From Heliocidaris erythrogramma (Eukaryota; Echinodermata; Echinoidea; Camarodonta; Echinometridae), in contig CM046861.1 in assembly GCA_025617745.1 (NCBI GenBank), forward strand, positions 13,106,516 to 13,170,515: a stretch of DNA of 64,000 nt, in the 5' to 3' direction. The stretch's first letter is position 1. Each line of letters starts with the position of its first letter. A program made the position numbers and the translations under genes. Below are positions 1 through 10,579 of the stretch, piece by piece. The notes under the pieces were generated by a model, which made no database searches, had not been told where the DNA came from, and saw only the letters and a program-made list of their open reading frames with translations.

Positions 1-115
1 TTAGTCTGCATTTTTCTGATGCCACGGGTCTTGATAATGAATGTAATGATAGAAACACGTCCGTCATCAGTAAAGAGTGTAGGCGATATAACTGTGTTAA
101 AGGCGACATCAAAGC

Positions 116-265
116 TGGGTCCCATTTCATAAAACTTGTTATCATTAACAACCGCCACATTTCTATGACTAATTTGTTCTCAGCCAATCAGATGCAAGGA
201 TTTCAGTAGCTTATAACAACTATCGTAACTTGTTATTGACAATAAGTTTTATGAAACGGGGCCCA
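116..265. mobile_element. Foldback MITE, GTTTCAT family, copy 1
   Basis: Terminal inverted repeats begin TGGGTCCCATTTCATAAAAC and end with its imperfect complement (ATGAAACGGGGCCCA). The centre carries the family core CAGCCAATCAGATGCAAGG followed by TTTCAGTAGCTTATA. The same core recurs near 21730, 29370, 34440, 34655 and 36205. No coding capacity. Non-autonomous DNA element is inferred from size and inverted ends. Confidence 0.7.
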
Positions 266-1523
266 GATAGTAAGTTCTGAAAATGGAAATCCATTCGGAG
301 AGAAACAAGCTCAAAGTCTTTAATACAGCACATCTCTCAGCTTCGCTCTTCTGAATCATTCAGGTTATTACTGAAAGTACAAATTGAAAAATGAATGATT
401 GTGATGACGAGGTTGCAGAGTATAAATAAGTAATGTAGTGCAGTGCAATTTCCGAATTCCAAATGGATGCAATCAGTATGATTGGTTTCACTGATATATA
501 TCAGAAATATCAGAAAATATCAGAAATATATTTGCAAAGTATGATGAACCATGATATTTCCACTGATCGAAATAGAAAGCATACAGAATTCTAAATTCAG
601 ACAATAACCACTGCCGTCTTTCTACTGTTTGTTCCTAAAAATATGAGCCTTTTTGGCGGCCACCCTTCTCCCCTCGCTCCCTCTCCCCCCAATTTAGAAC
701 ATGTTGGTGTCTAAACAGTGAGACGTAGCCTTTACCCATTATTTGCTATCCTTATTTTTAATTTCTTTAGAAAAAAATCCGGGTGGGGGGTGTCACTTCC
801 TTCGGAATCGACGCCTCTTCTCCCGAGCCCAAAGTCTGGATTCGCGACTAGTTTATACGCATCCCCATTGAATTTATTTCGCAAAGTCTATAATCCATGA
901 ATCGGTATAATATTTGACGAACTCGGGGGGCACTTTGGAAGGTTTAGGACATGTTCCAAGTCGTCGCCATTTTATCGGCAGTAGAGTATGGTTAACTATG
1001 TAAGAAAATAGAATATAGTTTACAATTTTTGGAGATTAACAAAACTATACATTTTAAAATCGTTAGAACATGGGAAATTCTCAAATTGATGTTAGCATTT
1101 GCATAATCATCACCACTAGGTGTAATTCGTAATGAACAAATTTGAAGCTAATTTTCGAATAGAAGCTCAGTTTACCATAATAAATCATCATGAAACATGA
1201 TAGCACATTTAATGGGTTCACTGACGATTTGCAAAACAATTCTGGGCCAAAAATATGATTGAAAGTTGACACTTTCATTTAGCTAAAACAGAAAATCGAT
1301 AACAACATTGGTTACTAAGGGATGCCATCTCCCTAACGTTGGTAACATTAGGAGTCGTGATCAAATGGAATACTTCGGTAGTACATGCTATTGTCATGCA
1401 GATGAATATTTTAATATGAAGTGTGATGTTTAGTGATTCAGTATGAACATAGTTAAGTGATATACAAATGTTTATTAGTTCCCGTTGCTATGATACAAAT
1501 AACCGATGATGTGTGTTCAGAAC
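266..1523. other. Intergenic stretch, no gene seen
   Basis: AT-rich sequence with short spurious ORFs only (718-900 plus, 1081-1278 minus); neither resembles a known domain. I see no RNA gene or clear repeat here. Confidence 0.5.
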
Positions 1524-1571
1524 CAAATGAAAGGCTACCTGTCCAGAACCCAATGAAAGGCTACCTGTCCA
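1524..1571. repeat. Two-copy tandem duplication, about 26 bp
   Basis: The segment AATGAAAGGCTACCTGTCC occurs twice back to back with flanking AGAACC, giving a short local duplication. Confidence 0.6.
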
Positions 1572-1592
1572 ATAATATATTATAATTATGAC

Positions 1593-1727
1593 GTCTTATA
1601 AAAGAGTTGCGATTGATTACAAATAAATTGTAGTTGATATCAAACGCATCTCCTATCTCTTTGTACAGAGTTGCGATTGATATCGATTGCAAATAATTTG
1701 TAATCAATCGCAACTCTTTTATAAGTC
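1593..1727. mobile_element. Short foldback element with 32-bp inverted arms
   Basis: Arms 1593-1624 and 1696-1727 are reverse complements with one mismatch (core AAAAGAGTTGCGATTGATTA). The loop holds a further copy of AGAGTTGCGATTGAT. Looks like a MITE; no coding content. Confidence 0.65.
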
Positions 1728-1806
1728 AGGGCCTGGTTGCAAGTGAATATAACATGATTCACACTGCAACAGATGACAGGGTACAGAATTTGCAACCATA
1801 CATGTT

Positions 1807-1831
1807 CATGCCTCCCCCCCCCCCCCCCCCC
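1807..1831. repeat. Poly-C tract
   Basis: About 20 or more consecutive C bases; one of many long G/C homopolymers in this window. Confidence 0.8.
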
Positions 1832-1891
1832 TTTCTCTCGTTAAAATGAGACAAATTGGTGAAAAGTAATATTCATCAAGTACTTTGTAAT

Positions 1892-2643
1892 ATAACATTT
1901 AACAAATTCATAGTGACGAAGCTTTTCGACCTGCACTCATCGGGTCACAACGCAGGAATGAGAGAATACAAGAAAATACAAAAGTCAAGGAAGGGTGTGT
2001 ATAGCGACCCGGTTATGATCCGGGCACGCTAGAATAATCGAAGCGCTTGTACAAACTCCTTTTGAATAGATACAATGCTACCCGCAGTTCGCAAGGATGT
2101 ACTGCCTTCCCCCCAAATGAGCAATGTCATTTATCAGTATCATTGTCGGTGTGAAGCCGTCTACGTTGGCCGTACATCTCAGCGTCTAGCGGACCGCATT
2201 AAACAGCACGTACCCTCCGTGGTACGACAGACATCAGCTGGTAGCCGAGCACAGCCGAAGCGTAACTGCAAAACCGCTGCTAGCGTCGCTAATGTTCAAT
2301 GCCGCAGTCACAGCGACTCTGCTATTGGTCAGCACTTGCTAAATAGTCCGGCTTGTTCCAAGGCGTATAACCCGGCTCAGTTCACTATTGTTGCCCGAGC
2401 ACGCAGCTTTCAACATCTTCGCTTCTTAGAAGCGTTGTTCATTCAGTCGAGAGATCCGCTATTGTGCCGACAAAAGGAGTTTGTACAAGCGCTTCGATTA
2501 TTCTAGCGTGCCCGGATCATAACCGGGTCGCTATACACACCCTTCCTTGACTTTTGTATTTTCTTGTATTCTCTCATTCCTGCGTTGTGACCCAATGAGT
2601 GCAGGTCGAAAAGCTTCGTCACTATGAATTTGTTAAATGTTAT
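1892..2643 (+). mobile_element. Penelope-like element 3' fragment framed by 173-bp inverted arms
   Basis: Arms 1892-2064 and 2471-2643 are reverse complements of exactly equal length with about one mismatch. The right arm is the genuine 3' end of the element (end of the GIY-YIG ORF plus 3' UTR). The left arm is an inverted copy of that same end placed at the truncated 5' side, so the antisense of the ORF C-terminus appears at 2029-2064. PLE copies with inverted partial 3' ends are known. Near each outer end a GATGAGTGCAGGTCGAAAAG-type motif resembles a decayed hammerhead core (CCGATGA left, CCAATGA right). Confidence 0.75.
2075..2506 (+). pseudogene. PLE-type GIY-YIG endonuclease fragment (143 aa)
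   Basis: The ORF ends at TAG 2504-2506. A GIY-YIG-like strand pair is visible near residues 19-33 (VIYQYHC then AVYVGRTSQRL), followed by an Arg/His-rich helix. The C-terminus reads LRFLEALFIQS then [13 protein letters not shown]. There is no reverse transcriptase upstream, so the copy is 5' truncated; the annotated ATG is only the first Met after the truncation point. The C-terminal 34 residues match a second copy at 46363-46467 (minus). Likely an inactive PLE remnant. Confidence 0.7.
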
Positions 2644-3419
2644 CTTTAAGTTTTGTAGTACCAATCGTCTGTTTGTATACTTTGTAATAGTAAGAAAATT
2701 AATGAGTCTTGACAAATCATTTAAAATATCATGGTTACTTGAAACGTAATCTGTCAGTGCCTTCCCTTTTCTTCCTGCCCTTTCTCCTAAGTTTGACTTA
2801 CAACAATACCTACAATTTCGGGGAGGACAGGAAAGCAATTTAGGCCATCAGTAAAACAAGTGCATGATAGACAAGATTTACACTCTAAAACATGGAGATA
2901 CTTGTTGGTGGGGTTCAGTACTTGCGACCGCATCCCCACCCACTCCCCTTAGTTGAACAGGGTGGTCCCTGAAAACAGTGATACCAAACATCCGGTAACA
3001 TCATTCCAAGTCTGGTTGACCACCAAAACTGCCCCCGTAACATTTCCGAGCACTTTCATGATTAAAAGAGGCGTCAGCCCCTAGACAGATTTCATCGGTC
3101 TTAATCGGCGCAATTCATGCCACTCTACATGCGGATCCTTCTAAACTTAGGTAACGTTTTGAATCTTTCTCTGTTTGTGTGTATAACACACAATATCTCT
3201 TGTTTACTTTGTTTATCTTATTTTGATTTTTTTTTCTTATTTAAGCTTAACTATTTACCTCGAATATCAGAACTGAAAGCAAATAAAATGTGACCTTTTG
3301 ATATTTTTTTTCTGTTTTTCGTAAAAAGTGGTTAAAACTCAATAATTATTTCTTGTTCTCTTTGTATATCTTTTTCATTTTAATTTTCGTCCTTACTAAT
3401 TACCTTAGATAGCAGACCT
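2644..3419. other. Intergenic stretch, nothing clear
   Basis: No supported gene. The minus ORF 2503-2838 overlaps the PLE arm and is not convincing. Confidence 0.45.
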
Positions 3420-3602
3420 GAAAGTACATCAAGTTGAGAACGATAGGAGCCAGGCTCGACTAGCACTTGTGCTATTTTCTGGTCCCATTTACCAGCTATT
3501 ATCATTTTAGTTTCAATCCTGTAACAATATTTACTGTGTGACAAATCTTGTACACATGATGTTATTGTTGCATGGTGAATAAATCAAATCAAATCAAATC
3601 AA
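3420..3602 (+). mobile_element. Non-LTR retroelement 3' tail ending in (AATCA)n
   Basis: Sequence ends GGTGAATAAATC followed by four AATCA-type pentamers. A polyadenylation-like AATAAA running into a short tandem tail is typical of LINE 3' ends. No coding sequence remains, so the family is not assignable. Confidence 0.4.
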
Positions 3603-3841
3603 TTATAAAATGTAGGAAATCCACGATCTAAATGTTGTAGTTCGTCGTTACGGCAGTTGCTTGATCCTGCATGTATGTTATTATAACGGAGTAGCCTATA
3701 ATTGGAGTACGTACCTTTAAACGTCCTTGGGCCAAATAAAGTATGTTGTTATAATAGACCTGTTTACTAAGTGTTCAAATTTTATGCATACTTTTGAAAC
3801 AAATGTTGTTCTTGACAACCTGAAAGCTTGCCAGAGGCTTG

Positions 3842-3953
3842 TCAGACATAGCAACAAGTAATGTATGCAAACTGGATTCCAAGTATTGTAGTTCATTCAT
3901 TAATAACAGGTTAATGGAATACCTCGTTACTAGGTCCCCAGGAAAGAAACTTC
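3842..3953 (+). repeat. Dispersed repeat, copy A
   Basis: About 110 bp nearly identical, in reverse orientation, to 58115-58233. Shared stretches include TGTATGCAAACTGGATT and ATGGAATACCTCGTTACTAG. Both copies leave one frame open (peptide CSSFINNRLMEYLVTRSPGKK, broken here as CSSFINNRLM and EYLVTRSPGKK). It may be the interior of an unclassified mobile element; ATAGACCTGT lies beside both copies. Confidence 0.6.
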
Positions 3954-4209
3954 TTCTGCATTTTATTGCTTTTCAACCATATTTCTTGCTTTTTAGGTCT
4001 GTTATTAGAAGGGCTATTTCTAATTCAACATTCAGATAGAAACGTATTATTAAAGAAGAAGAAATTACAAATGATCTACAAAGAAAAAAATAAATTTACA
4101 GTTTTTCATTCAATTTGTACAAAAATATAAATTTTTGACTGAAAAGAAGAAAACTATGCAAGACCTCATTGACAAAAGCCAGAAAGTTCAGAGACGCAAT
4201 GAAATTTTG

Positions 4210-4750
4210 TGTGAGGGCCCCTAGCCGCCCCATAGCTTAAAGTGACTTTAAGTTTGATGATAGCACCAAGGATTACCTTTACCCAGGAAACATAAAACTT
4301 AACATATTTCATTTAGTTTTTATGTTGCCCATACGTAGAGAAAGGGCAAAATATGCATTTTATATCAGTCATTTTGAAAATCCAAGATTGAAGCCACATG
4401 GAGAGTTGATTGAGTTTGAGAAGTCTAATGATGTCACCCTTGTTTTCCTGACCCTGGAAACATAGTATTAGAATATAAACAATATTCCAATAAGTTTCTA
4501 GGTTGCCTTGAAGCAGAGATAGGGCAGTATATATATATATATATTATGGCGGCTATTTTGAAAATTCAAAATGGCCGCCATATGCGATGAAGCATTGGGA
4601 GTAGATGGCACAGATTGTTTTCTCGACCAAAGAAACTTAGGATTAGCATATTTCATTAGGTTTATAAATGTTTTTTTCTGACCCAGAAAACAAAGTATAC
4701 TAACATATGTTGTTAAGTTGCTATAGGTTGACTGGAATATATATATATAT
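4210..4750. repeat. Diverged tandem repeat, unit about 170 bp, part 1
   Basis: Roughly three units share CATTTCATTAGGTTTATA, GAGAAAGGGCAAAATATGCA, a TATGGCGGCYATTTTGAAAA palindromic core, GAAGTCTAATGATGTCAC and a GACCCAGAAAACA segment. The same unit resumes at about 7180-7560. Units are too diverged to be a young satellite. Confidence 0.55.
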
Positions 4751-4984
4751 ATACGAAAGTTGAAATATTGAGTACTTCCAAAGAGTGCTCTATGCCTTAC
4801 AGCAGAGCATATTAATCATTGGTGTACCTGCTCAATATATATATATATATATATATATATAGTGGAAGAAATTTCCCAAGAGCAAAACACTGGCGGTCAC
4901 TCATAGTTGTGGAATGGAATACAGCGAAAGAAATGGACTATGAAATGGCCGTAGCTTCTATACTTCTCTTTTATTCAATCAAGC

Positions 4985-5008
4985 TTTCGATCTAAAGATC
5001 TTCATCAG
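4985..5008 (-). ncRNA. Hammerhead-like ribozyme core (left arm)
   Basis: On the minus strand the sequence reads CTGATGA, one extra A, GATC-TTTA-GATC, then GAAA. This fits the CUGANGA...GAAA hammerhead core with a four-base-pair stem II. Hammerheads in PLEs are established; stems I and III are not obvious here, so self-cleavage is unproven. Confidence 0.4.
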
Positions 5009-6282
5009 GACGACTGTGTAAACAAAATACATAAGTACAATATGATGGCTGAAATAAAAAATATATAAAATAAAGTAAAGTTTAACTTTTGATTACTTAT
5101 AATTTGGTTATCATTAATGTTAAAATTAAATCGTGATGAACTACTTCTCGTTCTCGTTCTACTGCTAAACACATTATTCTAGTAAAACTGCTACTACCCG
5201 GCACGTATCGGATCTTTGTTCCAAATATATCTTTATTATAACTATCAGCACCATAATTGCTTATTACATATTTAAAATCAGCATAAAAGTGTGACAACAA
5301 TTCATTTATATATGTGTATGTGTTCAAACTGAGAGTATAGAGTAATTAATAAGTATAGACAATGAGAACAAAAAATTACCATGTATAGAGGTTCAGAGTA
5401 CTAAGAACTTCATCCCGTCTTTGATGAAATCAACGGGTTTTCCATGAATCTATAGAGAAGTATTAACAAATTGTGTTTAATAAATTATATGATATATATG
5501 TATGTTATTATAGATAACATTTCAGTTAGGTAAGTGCATGTTCTGAATTAAGTCAATGTGTGTAGAGTAACTAGGACATCAGAAAAAGGTCTACGATATA
5601 GGTTAGTATACTATCACATCGATTTATAATCGTTATAGTATGTCATAAAACATAATTATGTATAATGAAAAAAAAAAATATATAGTATAAGTTAATACAG
5701 GTGAAGTATACCATCAATATAATGTAGTAAAGCATATGGTACGTACGTTGCGTGGGTTATATACGAATGTACGTGAACTTCTTATGTAAACTATATCAGT
5801 ATCAGTTGTTCGTTTCTGAGTTCTGAGTTGTTACAACTCAAAACAAATCAGGACAATATAATAAGGACACATACAGCAGATAATACTTAGTACTCTGAAC
5901 CTCTATACATGGTAATTTTTTGTTCTCATTGTCTATACTTATTAATTATTCTATACTCTCAGTTTGAACACATACACATATATAAATGAATTGTTGTCAC
6001 ACTTTTATGCTGATTTTAAATATGTAATAAGCAATTATGGTGCTGATAGTTATTATAAAGATTTATTTGGAACAAAGATCAGATACGTGCCGGGTAGTAG
6101 CAGTTTTACTAGAATAATGTGTTTAGCAGTAGAACGAGAACGAGAAGTAGTTCATCACGATTTAATTTTAACATTAATGATAACCAAATTATAAGTAATC
6201 AAAAGTTAAACTTTACTTTATTTTATATATTTTTTATTTCAGCCATCATATTGTACTTATGTATTTTGTTTACACAGTCGTC

Positions 6283-6306
6283 CTGATGAAGATCTTTAGA
6301 TCGAAA
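6283..6306 (+). ncRNA. Hammerhead-like ribozyme core (right arm)
   Basis: Exact mirror of the left-arm core: CTGATGA, A, GATC-TTTA-GATC, GAAA. It is followed by GCTTGATTGAATAAAAC, so a polyadenylation-like signal lies just downstream. Confidence 0.4.
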
Positions 6307-6366
6307 GCTTGATTGAATAAAACAGAAGTATAGAAGCTACGGCCATTTCATAGTCCATTTCTTTCG

Positions 6367-6368
<2 letters not shown>

Positions 6369-6424
<56 letters not shown>
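6369..6424. repeat. (TA)n microsatellite
   Basis: About 56 bp of uninterrupted TA directly abutting the palindrome. Shorter TA arrays lie at 4528-4545, 4736-4752 and 4836-4861. Confidence 0.9.
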
Positions 6425-6426
<2 letters not shown>

Positions 6427-6427
<1 letters not shown>

Positions 6428-6680
6428 GTATAAATGGATAGGCCACACACTCCGTAAAGACTCACAGTCAATCACAAGAACAGCACTGCACTGGACCCCA
6501 GATGGCAAAAAGGAAAAGAGGAAGACCACGAATAACCTGGAGAAGAACAGTCGAAGGGGAGATGAAAACCATGCAGCACTCATGGGGTTCATTGGCTAGG
6601 CTGGCCCAGGATAGGCAGAGGTAGAGAGACTTTGTTGCTGCCCTACACACCACTGGGTGTAATGGCTGATGATGATGATA
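6427..6680 (+). pseudogene. Non-LTR reverse transcriptase C-terminal tail, dead fragment
   Basis: Translation across frames gives WIGHTLRKDSQSIT, then ALHWTPDGKRKRGRPRITWR, then LAQDRQRW and a C-rich end, the familiar C-terminal tail of LINE RT proteins. One extra A in the AAAAAGGAAAAG run shifts the frame, and the Trp after RQR has become TAG. The 3' end is a GATGATGAT tail (6667-6680). The 5' side is cut off exactly at the (TA)n array. It is a remnant with no function. Confidence 0.65.
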
Positions 6681-6914
6681 ATTATTTTCACGAGAGTTGC
6701 CAAAGCTGTTGTATATGTTACTTCCTTACAATTGTTTATAATATTATTCTAATGTATACATGAATCTCAAAGCATTTGCTTGGATCCAGCTGAGGCATGC
6801 GGCTTGTCTTTGTTCAAAACTCACCTACCCCCGACAAAGGAATTAATTAATAAGGTTGACGATTTGTCAATCTGTCCGTCAATTGAATCTGTGGTCGCCG
6901 AAATCACCAGGTCC

Positions 6915-6985
6915 GTCTCCGTGGTCTAGTGGTTAAGGCATTGGCGTTGTAAGCCAACGACCCGGGTTCGATTCCCGGCGGAGAC
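6915..6985 (+). tRNA. tRNA-Thr (anticodon TGT)
   Basis: Folds as a complete 71-nt tRNA. Acceptor arms GTCTCCG and CGGAGAC pair over 7 bp. A box is TGGTCTAGTGG. The anticodon stem is TTGGC/GCCAA around loop GTTGTAA, which places TGT after U33. The T arm is CCGGG-TTCGATT-CCCGG, with B box GGTTCGATTCC. A run of six T at 6987-6992 is a ready Pol III terminator. G at position 32 is unusual. No intron. Could be a functional gene or a young tRNA-derived copy; perfect stems favour a real tRNA. Confidence 0.8.
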
Positions 6986-7085
6986 ATTTTTTCAACCTTT
7001 GTAAAAATTTCAAAAAGGGAGGACAGCTCTGGCCTCTGGGGAACTTTTATTCAAGCTACGCAACCATTATTCTCTCATTTTCATT

Positions 7086-7178
7086 TCTCACAATTATATA
7101 TATATGTATGTGTGTATATATATACACACATTTTCATTTCTCACAATTATATATATATGTGTGTGTATATATAAATAT
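7086..7178. repeat. Two-copy duplication with TA/TG microsatellite
   Basis: TTTCTCACAATTATATATAT occurs twice, about 54 bp apart, each followed by a GTATGTGTGTATATATA-type run. Confidence 0.6.
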
Positions 7179-7179
7179 A

Positions 7180-7560
7180 TGACAAAATGGCAGCCATGTA
7201 CGACGACGCATTAAGATTAGATGTGTCATAATGTCACACATTGTTTTATCGACCCAGAAAACGGAGGATGAACATATTTTTACTACGTTCCTAGGTACAT
7301 GTATATAGGTTGACAATGAGATAAGGCAACATATCTATTACACGTTTTTTTGAAAATCCCGAACGTCCTCCATATGCCAGGAAACGTTGGAAGTAGAAGT
7401 CTAATGATGTCACAATTTGTTTAACTCTACCCGGAAAAATAGGATTACCACATTTTATTACGTTTATACTTTTACAAAAAGCTGAGATAAGGCAAATTAT
7501 GCATTTTATGGCCACCATTTTGAAAATTCAAAATGGTCATCATGCCCATGATGCCTGTGT
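7180..7560. repeat. Diverged tandem repeat, unit about 170 bp, part 2
   Basis: Continues the array at 4210-4750 with the same landmarks: GACCCAGAAAACGGAGGATG, GAGATAAGGCAA, AAGTCTAATGATGTCAC and CATTTTGAAAATTCAAAATG. The palindrome, RT fragment and tRNA lie between the two parts. Confidence 0.5.
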
Positions 7561-7853
7561 TTGTGCAAATGCCAAAATCAATTTTGGACTATCCATGCTC
7601 TAACGATTGCGAAAATGTATAGTTGTGCTAATCTCCAATTTGAACAAAAATATATAGCGAACCTGACTAGTGGCGCTTCTGGAGTGAAATATGAAAATTG
7701 AGGTTCAGTTTTTCGTATAATATATTCAAGATTCAATGAGTTACGGGCGCACCGCACTTTAATCACGATAATGGACTTCTAACTACATTAGAGTGTTGGC
7801 CTCTTAGAATGGCTATTTTGATTATATATCAATGCAGGTGATGTCATCATGAT

Positions 7854-8039
7854 CAGGGGCGGATCCAGGATTTGTGAAGGAGGGCACACAAATCTCCGAA
7901 AATTTTCTGACAAGCAAAAAAATTAAATAAAAATAAGAAAGAAGGCTATCAGTTTCAAAAAGGGGAGGAGCACAATTTAAAAAAATAGGGGACACGGCCG
8001 GAAGTTCCCCCCTCCCCCCCCCCCCCTAATCCGCCACTG
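7854..8039. mobile_element. hAT-like MITE with 8-bp target duplication
   Basis: The 186-bp element begins CAGGGGCGGATCCAGGATT and ends AATCCGCCACTG. It is flanked on both sides by the identical 8-mer ATCATGAT (7846-7853 and 8040-8047). Eight-bp duplications and CAGNGGCG ends are the hAT hallmark. It includes a poly-C run near the 3' end and no transposase. Confidence 0.85.
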
Positions 8040-8047
8040 ATCATGAT

Positions 8048-9250
8048 AATCATGCGTGGTTGTATGACAGATGCTCCGGCGACGATTGCCCCGCGATCAA
8101 TTTCCAGCACCATAACCGAATTAAATTAATTTACATGTACATGTACTTATAAGTCCATCTCATGAATTAAAAATAAAATGATATGAAATTGTGATGCGCT
8201 TGAAACCTTGAATACGTAAAACTTTATTTGCATTTTGCCTTTGGAAGTGCTGTTGTACTGCCGATAAAATGATCACGAAAGTGCTGAGTTGGCTTCCAGC
8301 AAGCGCTACAACTATATTGTATCAGTAACAGTGTGAAGAGCGCAGCATCGAAAAACTACGCTACATTATGATGCTGGACCTATATATGAAACGGCTCCGT
8401 GCCGTTTTTGGGTGTCTTTTTGTTTCAAAATTCTCTGACAAGCAAAAAAGAAGGGGGAAAACGTCTTTTAACTTTCTCTGAAGAGCAAAAAAAGAAAAAT
8501 GTCATGAGCGTTTACGGCTGTCTTATTTACTCCAAATTTCTCTAAAAATTCTCTTTAAAAAGTCACTTCTCTACAATAATTATGGTAAAATTAGGTCTAA
8601 AATCAATAGGAATAATGCTCGATGGTCAAAGGGCCAAATTTATTCCCAAAAGCGTAATTATGACAACTATGATCAGTAACTGAATGCAAAAGAAATAAAT
8701 GCCGGTGAATAGTCTATTCCAAGGCCGGCTGCGACACACGGGCACTCAAAAGCCGAGAACTGTCATATGAATATTAGTCTTCACACTTTTAAAAATATCT
8801 TGATTATAATCTAAAATTCATTTGAACTTTAATTTGTATAATCAGTTGTGGATCAGGGGCGGTTGCCATAGGCACTAGCGTACTTGAGGGAGGCGGCAAA
8901 CGAGGAAAGATGACACAGACAATACAAGCAAACCCGCTTTTTTTGCTTTAAAAAACAAATCTTATTGATTTAAAGAATAATGTCACTCCAAAACCATTGT
9001 TCACATTTTAAGGCGAATGCCTTTTCTGTTTGGTGTAAATCTGCTCCGTGTGCATGGGGTACGTATATTAATCCTTTAAATGGCAGAAGTGTACGAAAAA
9101 TATGAACACAAACAAGTAATCGATCCGCATGCTTTTTTCTAATTGGTCAATATAAAGCAACCACCGGTTAATCTTAAAGAAAACATTGAATTATGGTATA
9201 GGTGAAAAATAATTTGTGAGCATTTTCATTATTTTTATGATAGTGTGACA
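8048..9250. other. Intergenic stretch
   Basis: No gene seen. A lone hAT-like end (CAGGGGCGGTTGCCATAGG) occurs at about 8856. Confidence 0.45.
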
Positions 9251-9411
9251 CACTCTCAGAGAATTTTTTAGGTTGGTTAAAATATGAACCTACCAATTGT
9301 TGGTTAAAAAGAATCCCCATGTGTTTTACATACAATTCTTTTAAACCAACAGTTGGTATAGGTTCATATTTTAACCAACCTAATGATTTTTAACCAACAT
9401 TTCTGAGAGTG
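9251..9411. mobile_element. Foldback MITE, CACTCTCAGA ends
   Basis: Ends CACTCTCAGAGAA and TTCTGAGAGTG are inverted. The arms continue through TTAGGTTGGTTAAAATATGA and its complement, meeting at a short loop near 9325. Nearly the whole element can fold on itself. Confidence 0.75.
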
Positions 9412-10579
9412 CAGAATGTTAAAGTAAAACATTTTAATTGAGAAAGATGTGGCTCTTCAATGCAGTCAGAGTCGAAAATATGATGAGAAATAGCTGCAAA
9501 GTGTGAACCAAACATTCATGTGTGCGTAGTCTCATGCATATATACCCATTTCTATGTGCAGTAAACATGTGACTTCCAGCAAATTTAAAGTCAAATTCTT
9601 GTAAGTGCCTGCTAACAAAGCTTCACAACTTAAACCAATTCCCATGCATGACTATACTACATAATCAACCTTTCCCTATTGCTTCTTGTCAGTTTCTGTC
9701 ACAATATAATTCCATGACCAGAACTCAACTTTATGTTTAAGTTAAAATAAGACAAATGCGTTTCAAAGAGAATATCAAAGCAGCAGTGGCGTTAGTCTAG
9801 ATTCCATCCGTTTTTTATATTTGGTTTACTGCGCTACGCTGCTCTTTCTCTACACGCATACACATGCAGCGGCAGCGCGACTCCACTAATCGCGCGAACC
9901 CCAAAATTTCACCCGTCGAAAAAACGAGGGTGGAGCACAGAAATGTGGGGTGAAGTTGTAAAGGACCGTTCTTGTTTTAGCGTTGAGGATGTCGGCATCC
10001 GAGGTCACGGAGGACCATGTAACTCAGGACCACGTTTCAGGGGCGGACCGAGGATTGAGACAATTTCGAAAAAAATATTTTAAAAAAATACACACTAGCA
10101 ACAAGAAAATAACTGAATAATTTCAAAAACAAAAAGAAAGAATTATCAGAGTTTTTTTTCATGCACCGTAGCCCGTATAGACCTACCTTTTCGTCTAAAA
10201 TTTAAAGGGACACAAGGACACAATTATAGTGTTTATGTACTTAAGGTATGCCAGAGATCCGCAATGAATTAGATCCTCTTTTTTTCATTTTATTTTTCTC
10301 TTTTTTTTTTCGTCTTGGCTTCTCCTCTTGTTTAGACATTCGTTAGGGGAGCGCCGGAGTGGGCAAACTGCGTTTTGACACCACTCCAAATACGCCAAAT
10401 CAGGGGGACTCGATATATGAATATGAATACTGACATTATTGACCAAAATGAAAGAGAAATAGAGTTAAAAATTTAATCAAAATACAAGAGTCTGGTCCTG
10501 ACTCTGACTGGAATGTATGGAACGATACCGTTCGTGATAAATAAATTACACATAAATTATGTAGATCAGGCCAAAAATA
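9412..10579. other. Intergenic stretch
   Basis: No gene seen. An isolated hAT-like terminus (CAGGGGCGGACCGAGG) lies at about 10038 without a matching partner. Confidence 0.45.

Larger units (their letters stand above)
4923..6368. mobile_element. Large palindrome: 483-bp inverted arms, PLE-like ends
   Basis: Arms 4923-5405 and 5886-6368 are reverse complements of exactly equal length with only about five mismatches that I can see and no indels. The spacer is 480 bp (5406-5885). At each outer end, reading outward, there is a hammerhead-like CTGATGAAGATC...GATCGAAA core, an AATAAA, about 55 bp ending in TCCATTTCTTTCGC, then a (TA)n microsatellite on the right. The PLE at 22464-24439 ends with the same order of parts, so I infer two PLE 3' ends joined head to head. 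Each arm has a 76-codon ORF (5097-5327 minus; 5964-6194 plus) of unknown function. Confidence 0.75.

Noticed and set aside
5097..5327. 76-codon ORF as a confident host gene
   Set aside because: It exists only in the two arms of the palindrome; similarity between arms is explained by the DNA-level repeat, so coding constraint is not shown.
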